Shown here piece by piece: positions 18,726 to 28,867 of a stretch of 64,000 nucleotides of DNA (position 1 is the stretch's first letter; each line of letters begins with the position of its first letter). Below the pieces are notes generated by a model. That model was not told the DNA's origin. It worked only from the letters and a program-made list of their open reading frames with translations, and searched no databases. This DNA is from Pseudomonas rhodesiae. GTDB taxonomy: Bacteria; Pseudomonadota; Gammaproteobacteria; Pseudomonadales; Pseudomonadaceae. The translations under genes and the position numbers were made by a program. The stretch spans positions 248,001 to 312,000 of the forward strand of contig NZ_VFEU01000004.1 of NCBI RefSeq assembly GCF_007858255.1, in the 5' to 3' direction.

Positions 18726-18848
18726 TCACCGGCGACGTGGGCGACGCTGTTCGTCATCCGTGCGAATCGGCACCGGCTGCAGCGGTGGCTCGATCAAGCC
18801 CAGGGCGACGCCGAGGTCATGGAGCCAGTTTTGAATTTTCTCTTTCAT
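18726..18848 (-). CDS. PA1414 family small protein; same locus type as sRNA SicX
   Basis: This is a 40-residue ORF. It begins MKEKIQNWLHDLGVALGLIE, continues with a proline-rich PPLQPVPI stretch and ends in an arginine-rich tail (EQRRPRRR). AGGGGG stands about 9 bases before the ATG. The sequence type and its place near gbuRA/PA1418-like genes match P. aeruginosa PA1414. That locus is known as the Anr-dependent, low-oxygen-induced small RNA SicX and also carries this short ORF. I see no full Anr box in the 150 bases upstream here, so oxygen control is not shown by this sequence. Whether RNA, peptide or both act is open. Confidence 0.72.
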   Translation of the reverse strand: MKEKIQNWLHDLGVALGLIEPPLQPVPIRTDDEQRRPRRR

Positions 18849-19007
18849 GGTGGTGCCCCCTTTGAGGGTAGTGCGGATCGGCGGAAGCTGAATTGCCCTA
18901 CATAAAATATCGCCGCTTCCTACTGATAATAGCCCTAAGTACTACGTATTGCTTGCGGCAAACCACAACGAACTATTACCGAATAGGTCTGAATCCTGAC
19001 GGATCGC

Positions 19008-19901
19008 TCAAGCGATGGCGCGGGTGTCTGGCAGCAACTCGGCCTTGCCTGTTTGCTGCAGGTCGATCCATGCGTTGAGGTTAGCGCCGAGCATACCTTT
19101 TCGCCACATCAACCAGGTGGTCGCAGTGGCAAATTGCCCTATCAGCGGATGAACGGACACACTGTCCCTGCCCGGCAGGCTGGCAAGCATGGATTCGGAC
19201 ATCAACGCCACTCCCGAACCTGCAATCACACAGGCGAGCATGCCCTGATACGACTCAATCTCAATGGCGCGCCCCATGGCCACACGATCCTGGGCAAACC
19301 AGCTTTCCAGACGCGCGCGATAAGCGCAGCTGCGGCGAAAGGTGAACACTGCGCGACCAGCCACGTCCTGGGGCCCGCGCACTGGCGCATGGTCCGCTTC
19401 ACAGATCAGCACCAAGCGCTCTTCGCACAACGGGATGCCATCCAGAGAGGCGATGGTCAGCGGGCCGTCCACCAAGGCCGCGTCGAGCCGCCCGGTGATC
19501 AGGCCTTCAAGCAATTCGCCACTGGGCGCCGACTGCACCTGCAAGTTCACCTGCGGATAAGCCTTGTGATAACGCGCCAGCAAGGTCGGCAGGTGAATCG
19601 CCGCGGTGCTGTACATGCTGCCCAGCACAAAATCCCCAGCCGGCTGGCCGCCTTGCACCGCGCCGTGGGCTTCGTCATGCAAGGCCAGCAATCGCGTGCT
19701 GTAGTCCAGCAGCACCTTACCTGCCGGGGACAACTGCAAGCGTTGACGTTCGCGCACGAACAATTCGACGCCGAGCTGTTCCTCCATCTGCTTGAGGCGT
19801 GTCGACAGGTTCGACGGCACGCGGTGCAGGCGCTCGGCCGCGCGAGTGATGGAGCCCTCTTCGGCCACCGCCTGGAAGATGCGCAATTGACTGAACTCCA
19901 T
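19008..19901 (-). CDS. LysR family transcriptional regulator
   Basis: The protein has 297 residues from the ATG at 19901, with GGAG 6 bases upstream; a TTG start 12 bases earlier falls on the ribosome site. An N-terminal winged helix (SQLRIFQAVAEEGSITRAAE, RLHRVPSNLSTRLKQMEEQL) is followed by a substrate-binding domain. It is divergent from the MFS gene with 104 bases between starts, the usual layout for a LysR protein controlling its neighbour. The effector is unknown. Regulation of the MFS gene is inferred. Confidence 0.88.
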   Translation of the reverse strand: MEFSQLRIFQAVAEEGSITRAAERLHRVPSNLSTRLKQMEEQLGVELFVRERQRLQLSPAGKVLLDYSTRLLALHDEAHGAVQGGQPAGDFVLGSMYSTAAIHLPTLLARYHKAYPQVNLQVQSAPSGELLEGLITGRLDAALVDGPLTIASLDGIPLCEERLVLICEADHAPVRGPQDVAGRAVFTFRRSCAYRARLESWFAQDRVAMGRAIEIESYQGMLACVIAGSGVALMSESMLASLPGRDSVSVHPLIGQFATATTWLMWRKGMLGANLNAWIDLQQTGKAELLPDTRAIA

Positions 19902-20005
19902 ACCTTTCTCCAAAACTGAACAAGTTGCTCACTATTATTCATTTTTTCAGAAAGTCAATGCACCTTAGGCTGACCGTCATACGTTTCTTGCAGGAACCCC
20001 TGACC

Positions 20006-21211
20006 ATGTCGCCGTTAATCCGCTTACTCGCCAGCTTCATCGCCTTGATGATGGCTATGGGCATTGGCCGCTTCGCGCTCACTCCGCAACTGCCCCACCT
20101 ACTGAATGAAGGCCAGATCGACCTGACTGACGCGGGCCTGATCGCGGCCGCCAACTACCTGGGCTATTTCGTCGGCGCAGTGGATTCGATGTTCGCCCGC
20201 AGCCATCAGCATATTCGCGGCCGTCTGTACGGCGGCTTATGGCTGTGTGTGCTGCTGACCGTGGCCTCATCTTGGGCCCATGGCTTTTGGGCGCATTTGT
20301 TACTCCGATTCGGCACGGGAGTGGCGAGCGCGTGGGCGTTGGTGATGATCACCAGCCTGAGCCAGCCCCTGGCGCTTGCAGTCGGCCGGCCGCGCTTGGG
20401 GGCACTGGTATTTGCCGGACCGGGGCTGGGGATTCTGCTGACGGGGGTGCTGGCACTGGTCGCCAACCAAGTGGGGCAAAGTAGCGCAACACTGTGGCGG
20501 GTGTATGGCGGCGTGGCATTGGTGATGCTGCTGGCGATTCTGCCGTTCCTGCCGCCGGTCAACGCAACCGCCGCGCCAGGGGCCGAAGTCAGCGCTGGCC
20601 GCAATGGCAGCATCACGCATCTGTGCTGGGTTTACGTGCTGTACGGCGTGGGCTACATCATCCCGGCGACCTTTCTGTCGCAAATGGCCAGCGCACAATT
20701 GAAGGGCGCCTGGCAGGCCGATCTGTTCTGGCCCTGCTTTGGCCTGGCATCGGCCCTCGGCGTAGTGGCCGCGAGCCTGCGCCGCAAGGATGCGCACACT
20801 ACCCGCCGTTGGCTGATGACGACCTTATGGCTGCAAGCGGCCGGGGTGTTCGCCTGCCTGCTGGGCAACGGCTGGGGCCTGGCCTTGGGCGTGCTGCTGT
20901 GCGGCGGGCCGTTCCTAGCCTGCATGCAGCTGGTGATGGCGCGTCTGCGAGAGATCGCGCCCCACGGCTACCAGCGCAACACTGGGCTGCTCACCGCCAG
21001 CTTCGCCATCGGGCAATTGAGCGGCCCGTTGCTGGCCTCGATCAGCAGCCATGTGAGCGGCGGTTTGCAGCCAGCGTTGGTAATCGCCGGTGCAGGTCTG
21101 TTAGTGGCGGGCGGGATCGTCCTCAGCTCGCAACCAACGGCACCGGCACGCGACCCTGCTCGCGTCGCGCCAGCACCAGAAAGAACAGGCCGCCCAGCAA
21201 ACACCCAGTGA
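20006..21211 (+). CDS. MFS transporter, YbfB/YjiJ-like
   Basis: The protein has 401 residues and about 12 membrane segments. The first helix (LLASFIALMMAMGIGRFALTPQLP) and AANYLGYFVGAVDS are typical of the YbfB/YjiJ branch. The start ATG at 20006 gives the family N-terminus; upstream in-frame codons lack a ribosome site, while CAGGAA stands a few bases before this one. It is divergent from a LysR gene. Its last 89 bases overlap the end of the convergent NCS1 permease gene on the other strand. The substrate is unknown. Confidence 0.85.
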   Translation: MSPLIRLLASFIALMMAMGIGRFALTPQLPHLLNEGQIDLTDAGLIAAANYLGYFVGAVDSMFARSHQHIRGRLYGGLWLCVLLTVASSWAHGFWAHLLLRFGTGVASAWALVMITSLSQPLALAVGRPRLGALVFAGPGLGILLTGVLALVANQVGQSSATLWRVYGGVALVMLLAILPFLPPVNATAAPGAEVSAGRNGSITHLCWVYVLYGVGYIIPATFLSQMASAQLKGAWQADLFWPCFGLASALGVVAASLRRKDAHTTRRWLMTTLWLQAAGVFACLLGNGWGLALGVLLCGGPFLACMQLVMARLREIAPHGYQRNTGLLTASFAIGQLSGPLLASISSHVSGGLQPALVIAGAGLLVAGGIVLSSQPTAPARDPARVAPAPERTGRPANTQ

Positions 21212-22565
21212 ACCAGGCGAAGTTGGCCAGGCCCTGCAATGCCGGGGTGAAGGTGATCGCAACGCCCACCAGCGTCGCGGGCACCAGCGCCTTGACGGCT
21301 GTCCAGTTCACACCACCGTCGAAGTAATAACGTCCGTTCGGGCTGTCATCGAACAGCGCATCCACATCGATCCGTTGTTTTTTGATCAGGTAGAAGTCCA
21401 CCAGCAGGATGCCGAACAGCGGCCCGATGAATGCTGCGAGAATATCCAGGGTGTAGTGGATCATCAGCGGGTTATTGAACAGGTTCCACGGGGTGATGAA
21501 GATCGAGGCCACCGCCGCGATCATGCCTCCGGCGCGCCAGCTGATTTTGCTCGGCGCGACGTTGGCGAAGTCGAACGCCGGAGATACAAAGTTGGCGACA
21601 ATATTGATGCCGATGGTGGCGGTTACAAATGCAAAGGCACCGAGCAGAACAGCCATGCTGTTATCGATCCGCGAGACGGTGGCTATGGGGTCATGCAGCA
21701 TCTCGCCAAACACCGGCAAGGTGCCTGAAACAATCACCACGGTGACCAGGGAAAACGCCAGAAAATTCACCGGCAGGCCCCAGAAATTACCGCGTCGCAC
21801 GTCTTGCATGCTGCGGCAGTAGCGGCTGAAATCGCCGAAATTCAGGGTGGGCCCAGAAAAATACGACACCACCAACGCCGTGGCGACGATCACCTGGCCA
21901 AACGCCTGCCAACCCGACAGGGATTTTTCCGCCAGGGTGAAACTGATATTCGCCCAACCCGCCTTCCACACAATCCAGCCGGCCAAGATAAACATCACGG
22001 CGTACACCACCGGGCCCGCCCAATCGATAAAACGGCGGATGGACTCCATCCCGGCCCAGAACACGGCGGCTTGCAGTACCCATAGGCTGAGAAAACCAAA
22101 CCAGCCCAGGTAGGAGAGGCCCGCGAAATGCGGCTCGGCATAGACCGCCATTTGTGGGAAGAAGCGCAGTACCACGATGATCAAGGCACTCGACGCCAAG
22201 TAGGTCTGAATGCCATACCACGCCACGGCGATCAGGCCGCGAATCACCGCGGGAATATTCGCACCGAACACCCCGAACGCCAGACGGCAAATCACCGGGT
22301 AAGGCACTGCCGCTTGCTGGCTGGGCTTGGCCACCAGATTGGCGATCAATTGCACGATGCAGATGCCGGCGAGCAAGGCGATCAACACCTGCCAACTGGC
22401 CAGCCCCAGCGCGAACAGGCTGGCGGCGAACACGTAGCCGCCGACGCTGTGCACGTCACTCATCCAGAAGGCAAAGATGTTGTACCAGGTCCACTTTTGC
22501 GGGAGTGGACCAAGGTCCTGGTTGTATAGGCGTGGGCTGTAGCCGTTGGGCAATTGTTCGGTCAT
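21123..22565 (-). CDS. NCS1 family nucleobase/hydantoin-type cation symporter
   Basis: The protein has 480 residues from the ATG giving MTEQLPNGYSPRLYNQDLGP, with GAGGAG 6 bases upstream; the open frame runs 20 codons further without a ribosome site. Helix 1 carries WTWYNIFAFWMSDVHSVGGY, the NCS1 signature, and FSGPTLNFGDFSRYCRSMQD is the second. Relatives carry uracil, hydantoin, allantoin or thiamine/pyridoxine-like compounds by Na or proton symport. No catabolic enzyme gene lies beside it, so the substrate stays open. It overlaps the MFS gene tail to tail. Confidence 0.85.
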   Translation of the reverse strand: MTEQLPNGYSPRLYNQDLGPLPQKWTWYNIFAFWMSDVHSVGGYVFAASLFALGLASWQVLIALLAGICIVQLIANLVAKPSQQAAVPYPVICRLAFGVFGANIPAVIRGLIAVAWYGIQTYLASSALIIVVLRFFPQMAVYAEPHFAGLSYLGWFGFLSLWVLQAAVFWAGMESIRRFIDWAGPVVYAVMFILAGWIVWKAGWANISFTLAEKSLSGWQAFGQVIVATALVVSYFSGPTLNFGDFSRYCRSMQDVRRGNFWGLPVNFLAFSLVTVVIVSGTLPVFGEMLHDPIATVSRIDNSMAVLLGAFAFVTATIGINIVANFVSPAFDFANVAPSKISWRAGGMIAAVASIFITPWNLFNNPLMIHYTLDILAAFIGPLFGILLVDFYLIKKQRIDVDALFDDSPNGRYYFDGGVNWTAVKALVPATLVGVAITFTPALQGLANFAWFTGCLLGGLFFLVLARREQGRVPVPLVAS

Positions 22566-22760
22566 CGCTGGCTCCTCGTCATACCGGCCTGCGCTGCCGT
22601 AGCGGGTGCATACGGGAGGCGGCATGGTTTGTATACGAGATCATCAGCAGAATACGTGCCAATGGCACACAATCCCTGTGGTACGGCACTCCAAGAGGAT
22701 CAGCGAACCTTAGTCAGCGGCACTTCGCTCAGCAACGGTGCAGATTGATCCTGTACACAA

Positions 22761-23159
22761 TCATCGGTGCACCCGATGTGCACACACGTAACCCACCGTG
22801 CAGCAGGCCGCCGTGAGGAAGGTGCCCCACGCCATGTCCATCACTGCCAGTTGAGCGGACCAACCCTGCAACGTGGCCCAGTTGCTCAGATCATAGGTGC
22901 CATACGCCACCAGGCCCAACAACGCGCCCAAGCGCGCCGCGCGCTGCCAACTGACACTGGGCAGCACCACGAACACCACGCAGCCGAGCACATACAAGAG
23001 ATAGAAGAGCACCGCGGGCAACAGCCGAGGTTGATCGAGCATCAGAGGGCCCAGCAGGGATTTGTAGGTGGGGCCCATAAGGACGCCGAGCCAGAGGCCG
23101 TCCAGAATCAAAAAGGCGAGCAACGTGCCCAGGTAAGCAAACAGGGTTTTCTTGGTCAT
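22761..23159 (-). CDS. DUF2177 family membrane protein
   Basis: The protein has 132 residues and four hydrophobic segments. The motif FLILDGLWLGVLMGPTYKSLLG near the N-terminus and YGTYDLSNWATLQGW followed by DMAWG are the marks of DUF2177. Function is unknown. It may share a transcript with the cvfB-like gene 52 bases upstream of its start, which points the same way. Confidence 0.85.
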   Translation of the reverse strand: MTKKTLFAYLGTLLAFLILDGLWLGVLMGPTYKSLLGPLMLDQPRLLPAVLFYLLYVLGCVVFVVLPSVSWQRAARLGALLGLVAYGTYDLSNWATLQGWSAQLAVMDMAWGTFLTAACCTVGYVCAHRVHR

Positions 23160-23211
23160 GGAAACAGCCTCTGTAGGCGCCGATCAGCGCCTACAGAAGA
23201 GCAAAACACCC

Positions 23212-24048
23212 TCAGCTTAGTTCAATGCGATCGGCATGAATCACGATCTGGCCCTGTTTGTAGAGCGCGCCGATGGCTTTCTTGAAGTTGCCTTTGCTCA
23301 CGCCGAACAAGTTGCTGATCACCGCCGGGTCGCTTTTATCGCTGACCGGCAAGGTGCCGTTGTTTTCGCGCAACTTGGCGAGGATCTTCGAGTTCAGGCT
23401 GGAGGCCGCTTCCTGACCGACCGGTTGCAGGCTCAGGCTGATGTTGCCGTCGGCGCGGATCTCCTTGATAAAGCCTTTCTCTTCCTTGCCGGGTCGCAGG
23501 AATTTGAACACTTCGTTCTTGTGGATCAAGCCCCAGTGCTTGTTGTTGATGATCGCCTTGAAACCCATATCGGTGGCTTCGGCCACCAGCAGATCGACTT
23601 CCTGGCCCACCTGGTAGTTGGCGGGTGTCTTGTCCAGGTAACGGTCGAGGCGCGCGGTGGCGGTGATGCGCTTAGTGTGCTTGTCGAGATAGACATGCAC
23701 CACGCAATACTCACCGGCGCTCAACTGACGCTTTTCTTCCGAGTAAGGCAGCAACAGATCTTTGGGCAGCCCCCAATCGAGGAATACACCAATGCTGTTG
23801 ACTTCCACTACTTTCAAACTGGCGAACTCGCCCACTTGAACTTTGGGCTTTTCAGTTGTAGCGATAAGTTTGTCATCGCTGTCCAGATAAATAAAAACGT
23901 TAAGCCAGTCTTCATCTTCACTGGGAATATCTTTGGGGATATACCGATTAGGCAAGAGGATTTCACCGTCTTGCGCACCATCGAGGTACAAACCAAAGTT
24001 AGTGTGTTTAACCACTTGCAAGCTGTTGTAGCGCCCGACTAAAGCCAT
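23212..24048 (-). CDS. CvfB/YitL family S1 RNA-binding protein
   Basis: The protein has 278 residues from the ATG giving MALVGRYNSLQVVKHTNFG; a TTG two codons earlier is possible. Repeated S1-like beta modules lie at about 1-65, 70-130 and 140-210 (GEFASLKVVEVNSIGVFLDWGLPKDLLLPYSE is the clearest). A C-terminal winged-helix part (SDPAVISNLFGVSKGNFKKAIGALYKQG) follows. CvfB proteins bind RNA and affect virulence gene expression in staphylococci; the role in Pseudomonas is not settled. A GAGGGG ribosome site lies about 9 bases upstream. Confidence 0.88.
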   Translation of the reverse strand: MALVGRYNSLQVVKHTNFGLYLDGAQDGEILLPNRYIPKDIPSEDEDWLNVFIYLDSDDKLIATTEKPKVQVGEFASLKVVEVNSIGVFLDWGLPKDLLLPYSEEKRQLSAGEYCVVHVYLDKHTKRITATARLDRYLDKTPANYQVGQEVDLLVAEATDMGFKAIINNKHWGLIHKNEVFKFLRPGKEEKGFIKEIRADGNISLSLQPVGQEAASSLNSKILAKLRENNGTLPVSDKSDPAVISNLFGVSKGNFKKAIGALYKQGQIVIHADRIELS

Positions 24049-24370
24049 TTCCAAACCCCTCGTTACGTGGGCGGCATTCTACCCGAGTTGTGCGCGCCAC
24101 GCGCGCACGCCTGAAAAATCCAGGGGTTGCGTGGCTTTCTACTGGCCCTGCCCCGCTCGTCAGATCATCCCGATGAATTTTGCCCGGAGCGCCAGGCCAG
24201 TCGTTCCAGGGCTTTCCAGTTAAAACAGTAAGTTAGCGGGTTATTCATCGGCCCAACTTTGCCCATTTTCAACCAGGCGTTTTATTCTCAGGGGATATTT
24301 ACCAAGCAATTGTCAAGTATTTCATGTACGATGCCTGGCCAAGTTAATTCTCTACAGGTTAGTGGCCGCC
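24049..24370. other. Intergenic stretch between cvfB-like gene and 59-residue gene
   Basis: About 320 bases separate two divergent genes. The part near 24240-24345 is AT-rich and probably holds the promoter of the plus-strand small gene, but I see no convincing -35/-10 pair. No ORF, RNA gene or repeat is recognised. Confidence 0.5.
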
Positions 24371-24550
24371 ATGCGTGTAAAAGCATCCAACAGCAAAGCA
24401 AAGCCAGCTCCCGCCGTTGAAACCAGCGAATCGATCAACAGCCAGATTGCTGCGTTCCTTAAATCCGGTGGCGAAATCCAGCAAATTGCCAAGGGCGTAA
24501 GCGGCCAGACTTTCGGCCCGTCCAAGCAGATCAGCCTGGGCAAGAAGTAA
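24371..24550 (+). CDS. Conserved small protein of unknown function (59 residues)
   Basis: The product is a 59-residue basic protein: a disordered K/A/P-rich start (RVKASNSKAKPAPAVE), then a predicted helix (SINSQIAAFLKSGGEIQQI), then KGVSGQTFGPSKQISLGKK. I recall similar short proteins annotated as hypothetical across Pseudomonas, but no function. The ATG at 24371 is chosen; an in-frame GTG three codons earlier has an ACAGG just upstream and is an alternative. A strong hairpin follows the gene. The compact, conserved shape suggests a nucleic-acid- or ribosome-associated factor, which is a guess. Confidence 0.72.
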   Translation: MRVKASNSKAKPAPAVETSESINSQIAAFLKSGGEIQQIAKGVSGQTFGPSKQISLGKK

Positions 24551-24570
24551 CACTCCTGCAACACACCTGG

Positions 24571-24605
24571 TCCCTAAGCGCCTTGCCTTCAAGGCGCTAG
24601 GACTA
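24571..24605 (+). terminator. Stem-loop after the 59-residue gene
   Basis: AGCGCCTTG and its perfect complement (24577-24585, 24590-24598) enclose CCTT, extended outward by GTCC/GGAC pairing. There is no T-tract, so termination is less certain than the structure. Confidence 0.5.
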
Positions 24606-24756
24606 GCGTCAGTACCACCCTCCCATTGCATTCAATAGCACCCTAATCGACGAACGGGCCTCACCGACCGCTATTCGCCGGTATCCTTGCACGCGTCTAG
24701 CGCGGGCATCTGCCCGATTTTTCCGTCACTGCTCCTCGCTTTTCATGGAGTGAAGC

Positions 24757-25479
24757 ATGTTTAAACCCTGCATATTCCTGATCACTGCCCTGGTCGCCAG
24801 CCCTCTGGCCGAAGCGCAAATCTTCCAACGCGAATTGGGCGACTTCGACCTGAAACTGGGTACAACCCCCAGCCGCAGCATGGCTCAGGGCCTGGTCAAG
24901 CCGACGTCGCCGGGCAGTGATTCGTTCCATGGCGGCCTGGATCTGAGCCACGACAGCGGCCTGTATTTCGGCCAGTTCTCGCCGAACATGGGGCTATCCT
25001 CCTCCAGCAACCTCGAAATCGATTCCTATATGGGCTTCAAACACCCTTTCGATCAGACCCTGGGCTACGAAGTTGGCTTGATCCACTACAGCTACCCCAC
25101 TCTCAGCCCGCTCAACAGCCAGGAGTTCTACGGAGGTCTGAACCTGCTCGGCAATCGTTTCGGCGCTTCCTTCAGCAACGACCCGGACCGCCAGGACAGC
25201 ACCCTCTTTGCCGACCTCAGCGGCACACAGCCGTTCGGGATCGGGGTAAGCATGAAGTACACCACCCATCAGCTGGGCTCGCCGGTTTCGGTGGATGGCG
25301 GCTCTATCAGCAGTTTCAGCGACTGGTCGGTGCAGTTTTCCCGCGCCTGGAAAGGCATCGATCTGGACCTGATCTACAGCGATTCCAGCCTCAGCGGCGG
25401 CAATTGCTCCGCCTACTCCGGGCACAACGCGCAATGCGATGGCCTGCTGACTCTCAAGGCCGTGCGCTCGTTTTATTGA
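24757..25479 (+). CDS. TorF-type putative outer membrane porin
   Basis: The protein has 240 residues. A signal peptide of about 20 residues (ALVASPLAEAQ) is followed by alternating hydrophobic strands and a terminal aromatic (RSFY), as in outer-membrane barrels. The motifs DLSHDSGLYFGQFSPNM, GYEVGLIHYSYP, EFYGGL and the short Cys-flanked loop near the end fit the TIGR02001 (TorF) family seen in Pseudomonas. It may form a small barrel in the outer membrane; substrate unknown. It is monocistronic or cotranscribed with the lipoprotein gene 66 bases downstream. Confidence 0.75.
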   Translation: MFKPCIFLITALVASPLAEAQIFQRELGDFDLKLGTTPSRSMAQGLVKPTSPGSDSFHGGLDLSHDSGLYFGQFSPNMGLSSSSNLEIDSYMGFKHPFDQTLGYEVGLIHYSYPTLSPLNSQEFYGGLNLLGNRFGASFSNDPDRQDSTLFADLSGTQPFGIGVSMKYTTHQLGSPVSVDGGSISSFSDWSVQFSRAWKGIDLDLIYSDSSLSGGNCSAYSGHNAQCDGLLTLKAVRSFY

Positions 25480-25545
25480 TGGGCTGAACTGTCGGACCCG
25501 GCCAGGGTTCACATGCACAAGTCCCCTCTGTGCAAGGATCCGCTC

Positions 25546-26412
25546 ATGCTGCGTCGGCTCAAACTATTGGTGGTAGTACTGACCCTGAGCCTGGTGCTCG
25601 CCGGCTGCAATCGCGTGGGCCTGGCCTATCGCAATCTGGACGTGATCATCCCCTGGACTCTCAATGACTACCTGGACATGAACGCCGGGCAGAAGAGCTG
25701 GTTCAACGACACACTCAAAGAACACCTGGCCTGGCATTGCACCACGCAACTGCCGGGTTACCTGGACTGGCTGGACCGCCTGCAACAGATGGTCGACGCC
25801 AATCAAGTCACGGACGCCGCGCTGCAAACCCGCACCGTCGAGGCCAAACAGGCGATTGCCGAGGTAGCACGAGAAATCACTCCGTCGGCCATCGAGCTGC
25901 TGCAAGGGCTGGACGATGAGCAGGTCGAGGACATGAACGCCGCGCTGGCCAAAGACCTGCGCAAGCGTCAGGACGAATACCTCAAGCCCCCGCTGCAACA
26001 GCAGATCAAGGAGCGCGCCGAACGCATGCGCAAGCGCCTGGACAGCTGGATGGGCCCGCTCAGCCCCAGCCAGCAAGCCCGCGTCCTGGCCTGGTCGGTC
26101 GCGTTGGGTGAGCAGAATGAGCAGTGGATCGGCAACCGCGCCCATTGGCAGGCGCAGTTTATCGACGCGGTCCAGCAACGCCGCAGTGCCGATTTCCCAC
26201 AAAAGATGCAGCAACTGCTGGTGGACCGTGAAAGCCTATGGACCCCGCAGTACCGCGCCGCCTACGCCCAGACTGAAGCGCAAGCGCGAAGCCTGATAGT
26301 CGACTTGATGGCCGATAGCACGCCGCAACAGCGGTTAAAACTCACCCAGAAAATCGACGGCGTGCGCAGCGACTTCAAGGCACTCAAGTGCCTCAAGGCC
26401 GCTGCCCGTTGA
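25546..26412 (+). CDS. DUF6279 family lipoprotein
   Basis: The protein has 288 residues from the ATG at 25546 (AAGGA 7 bases upstream); an upstream in-frame ATG would break the signal peptide. The lipobox LVLAGC puts the mature Cys at about residue 20. The body is almost wholly helical and charged, starting NRVGLAYRNLDVIIPWTLNDYLDMNAGQK, the DUF6279 hallmark. It is probably a periplasmic-facing lipid-anchored protein. Function is not known. Confidence 0.82.
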   Translation: MLRRLKLLVVVLTLSLVLAGCNRVGLAYRNLDVIIPWTLNDYLDMNAGQKSWFNDTLKEHLAWHCTTQLPGYLDWLDRLQQMVDANQVTDAALQTRTVEAKQAIAEVAREITPSAIELLQGLDDEQVEDMNAALAKDLRKRQDEYLKPPLQQQIKERAERMRKRLDSWMGPLSPSQQARVLAWSVALGEQNEQWIGNRAHWQAQFIDAVQQRRSADFPQKMQQLLVDRESLWTPQYRAAYAQTEAQARSLIVDLMADSTPQQRLKLTQKIDGVRSDFKALKCLKAAAR

Positions 26413-26445
26413 AATGCGGGCTGCCATCGCAACTCGACAACGATC

Positions 26446-26847
26446 CTAGATCGCCCCGCCTGCAATCGCCGCTTCGGAAGCCACGCGATCAAAGGTTTCA
26501 GGGTCCAATGCGTCTTCCTGCTCGTCCATGACCTGACGCGGATGAGCGTTGCCAGGAATGGAGCTGTCAATCAGGGACAGCAGGCTCGCTCCCCGTGGGG
26601 TCAAAATGAAATTCTCGCCGTTACCGCCCTGTTCTTCCGGGCGCGATTCGATAAAGCCGCGCTTGAACAGCAGCGCTTCATAGTCGGCAGCGGTCTTTTT
26701 CAGCGCATCAAGGTTGCCAATGGACTCACCAGCCGTGGCCTTGTCGGCGGCTTCCTGCTCCGCATATTTGCGTGGGGCGAAGCTGCCCTCGCCGTTCTGC
26801 ACTTCGTGCAGCAAACGTTCGATCAAATCCCAGTTGTAAGTCGTCAT
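26446..26847 (-). CDS. DUF2513-like small putative regulator
   Basis: The protein has 133 residues from the ATG giving MTTYNWDLIERLLHEVQN, with AGGAGG at good spacing. The start is like DUF2513 proteins (xWDLIxxLL), followed by a winged-helix-like middle (AADYEALLFKRGFIESRP, ENFILTPRGASLLSLI). The C-terminus is acidic. Annotations of related genes call it a transcriptional regulator; DNA binding is not demonstrated. It stands alone on the minus strand. Confidence 0.65.
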   Translation of the reverse strand: MTTYNWDLIERLLHEVQNGEGSFAPRKYAEQEAADKATAGESIGNLDALKKTAADYEALLFKRGFIESRPEEQGGNGENFILTPRGASLLSLIDSSIPGNAHPRQVMDEQEDALDPETFDRVASEAAIAGGAI

Positions 26848-27002
26848 CCTGATTCCTCCTGCGGGCGTGAGCAAAAGTGGCCCGTCAGCAGGTGTGACCT
26901 GTCACGTCGGCAGCCGTTCAGCCGAATGGACGGGCGTCATTTCTCTGAACTTTCCAGACGTTCGCCCCCTCAACTGCGTACCAACGCCAAGGAGGTCGCC
27001 CC

Positions 27003-27278
27003 ATGAAAACCCTGATGAATCTGACCGTCGCCGCCGCTCTGCTCACCGCCCTGCCGACCTGGGCCTGTACGCCGGAAGAAGCCACCGCCAAGCGCGAGGA
27101 GCTGGCCAAGCAAGTGACCCGGCTCACCGAACAGAACCCAGCCAAGGCCAAGGAGATGAACGACGAACTGCAGAAAATGGACCTGGACACCGAGAGCGCG
27201 GAGTTCCCCGACAAATGCCAGTTGATCGACGCGCGCCTCAAAGAACTGAAAGAGGCCGCCGCCAAGGCCGAAAACTGA
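27003..27278 (+). CDS. Small exported helical protein
   Basis: The protein has 91 residues. A signal peptide of about 21 (VAAALLTALPTWA, cut before CTPEE) leaves a periplasmic, strongly charged helical chain (EEATAKREELAKQVTRLTEQ). Two cysteines, at the mature N-terminus and in DKCQLID, could form a disulfide. AAGGAGG precedes the ATG. No family function is known to me. It ends 6 bases before the bidirectional terminator. Confidence 0.78.
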   Translation: MKTLMNLTVAAALLTALPTWACTPEEATAKREELAKQVTRLTEQNPAKAKEMNDELQKMDLDTESAEFPDKCQLIDARLKELKEAAAKAEN

Positions 27279-27283
27279 GCCCA

Positions 27284-27313
27284 TAAAAAAACCGGACATC
27301 GTCCGGTTTTTTT
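27284..27313. terminator. Bidirectional rho-independent terminator
   Basis: An A-run, ACCGGAC, a 3-base loop, GTCCGGT and a T-run lie between the convergent small exported-protein gene and the helicase gene. It is nearly symmetric, so it can serve both strands. Confidence 0.88.
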
Positions 27314-27327
27314 ATATCGCCCCAGGC

Positions 27328-28674
<1,347 letters not shown>

Positions 28675-28867
28675 GGGTGCTACCTCGAAGAAATGCAAAA
28701 TATCAGCTGCATAGGGTAACGGTTTCGGGCGTCCAAACCGAGTTTCTTTACGCGAACGTGCCCAATCAGGCGTTTTTTTGTGCTTGATTGTGTCGGCGAC
28801 GTCAACTTTGGCGCACTCAGGTGCTCTAATCGCCCCCGACTTGTCTTACCGAGGAATTGCTTTATTC

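Noticed and set aside
18849..19000. Anr box upstream of the PA1414-type gene
   Set aside because: I searched for TTGAT-N4-ATCAA and close variants on both strands and found none with both halves.
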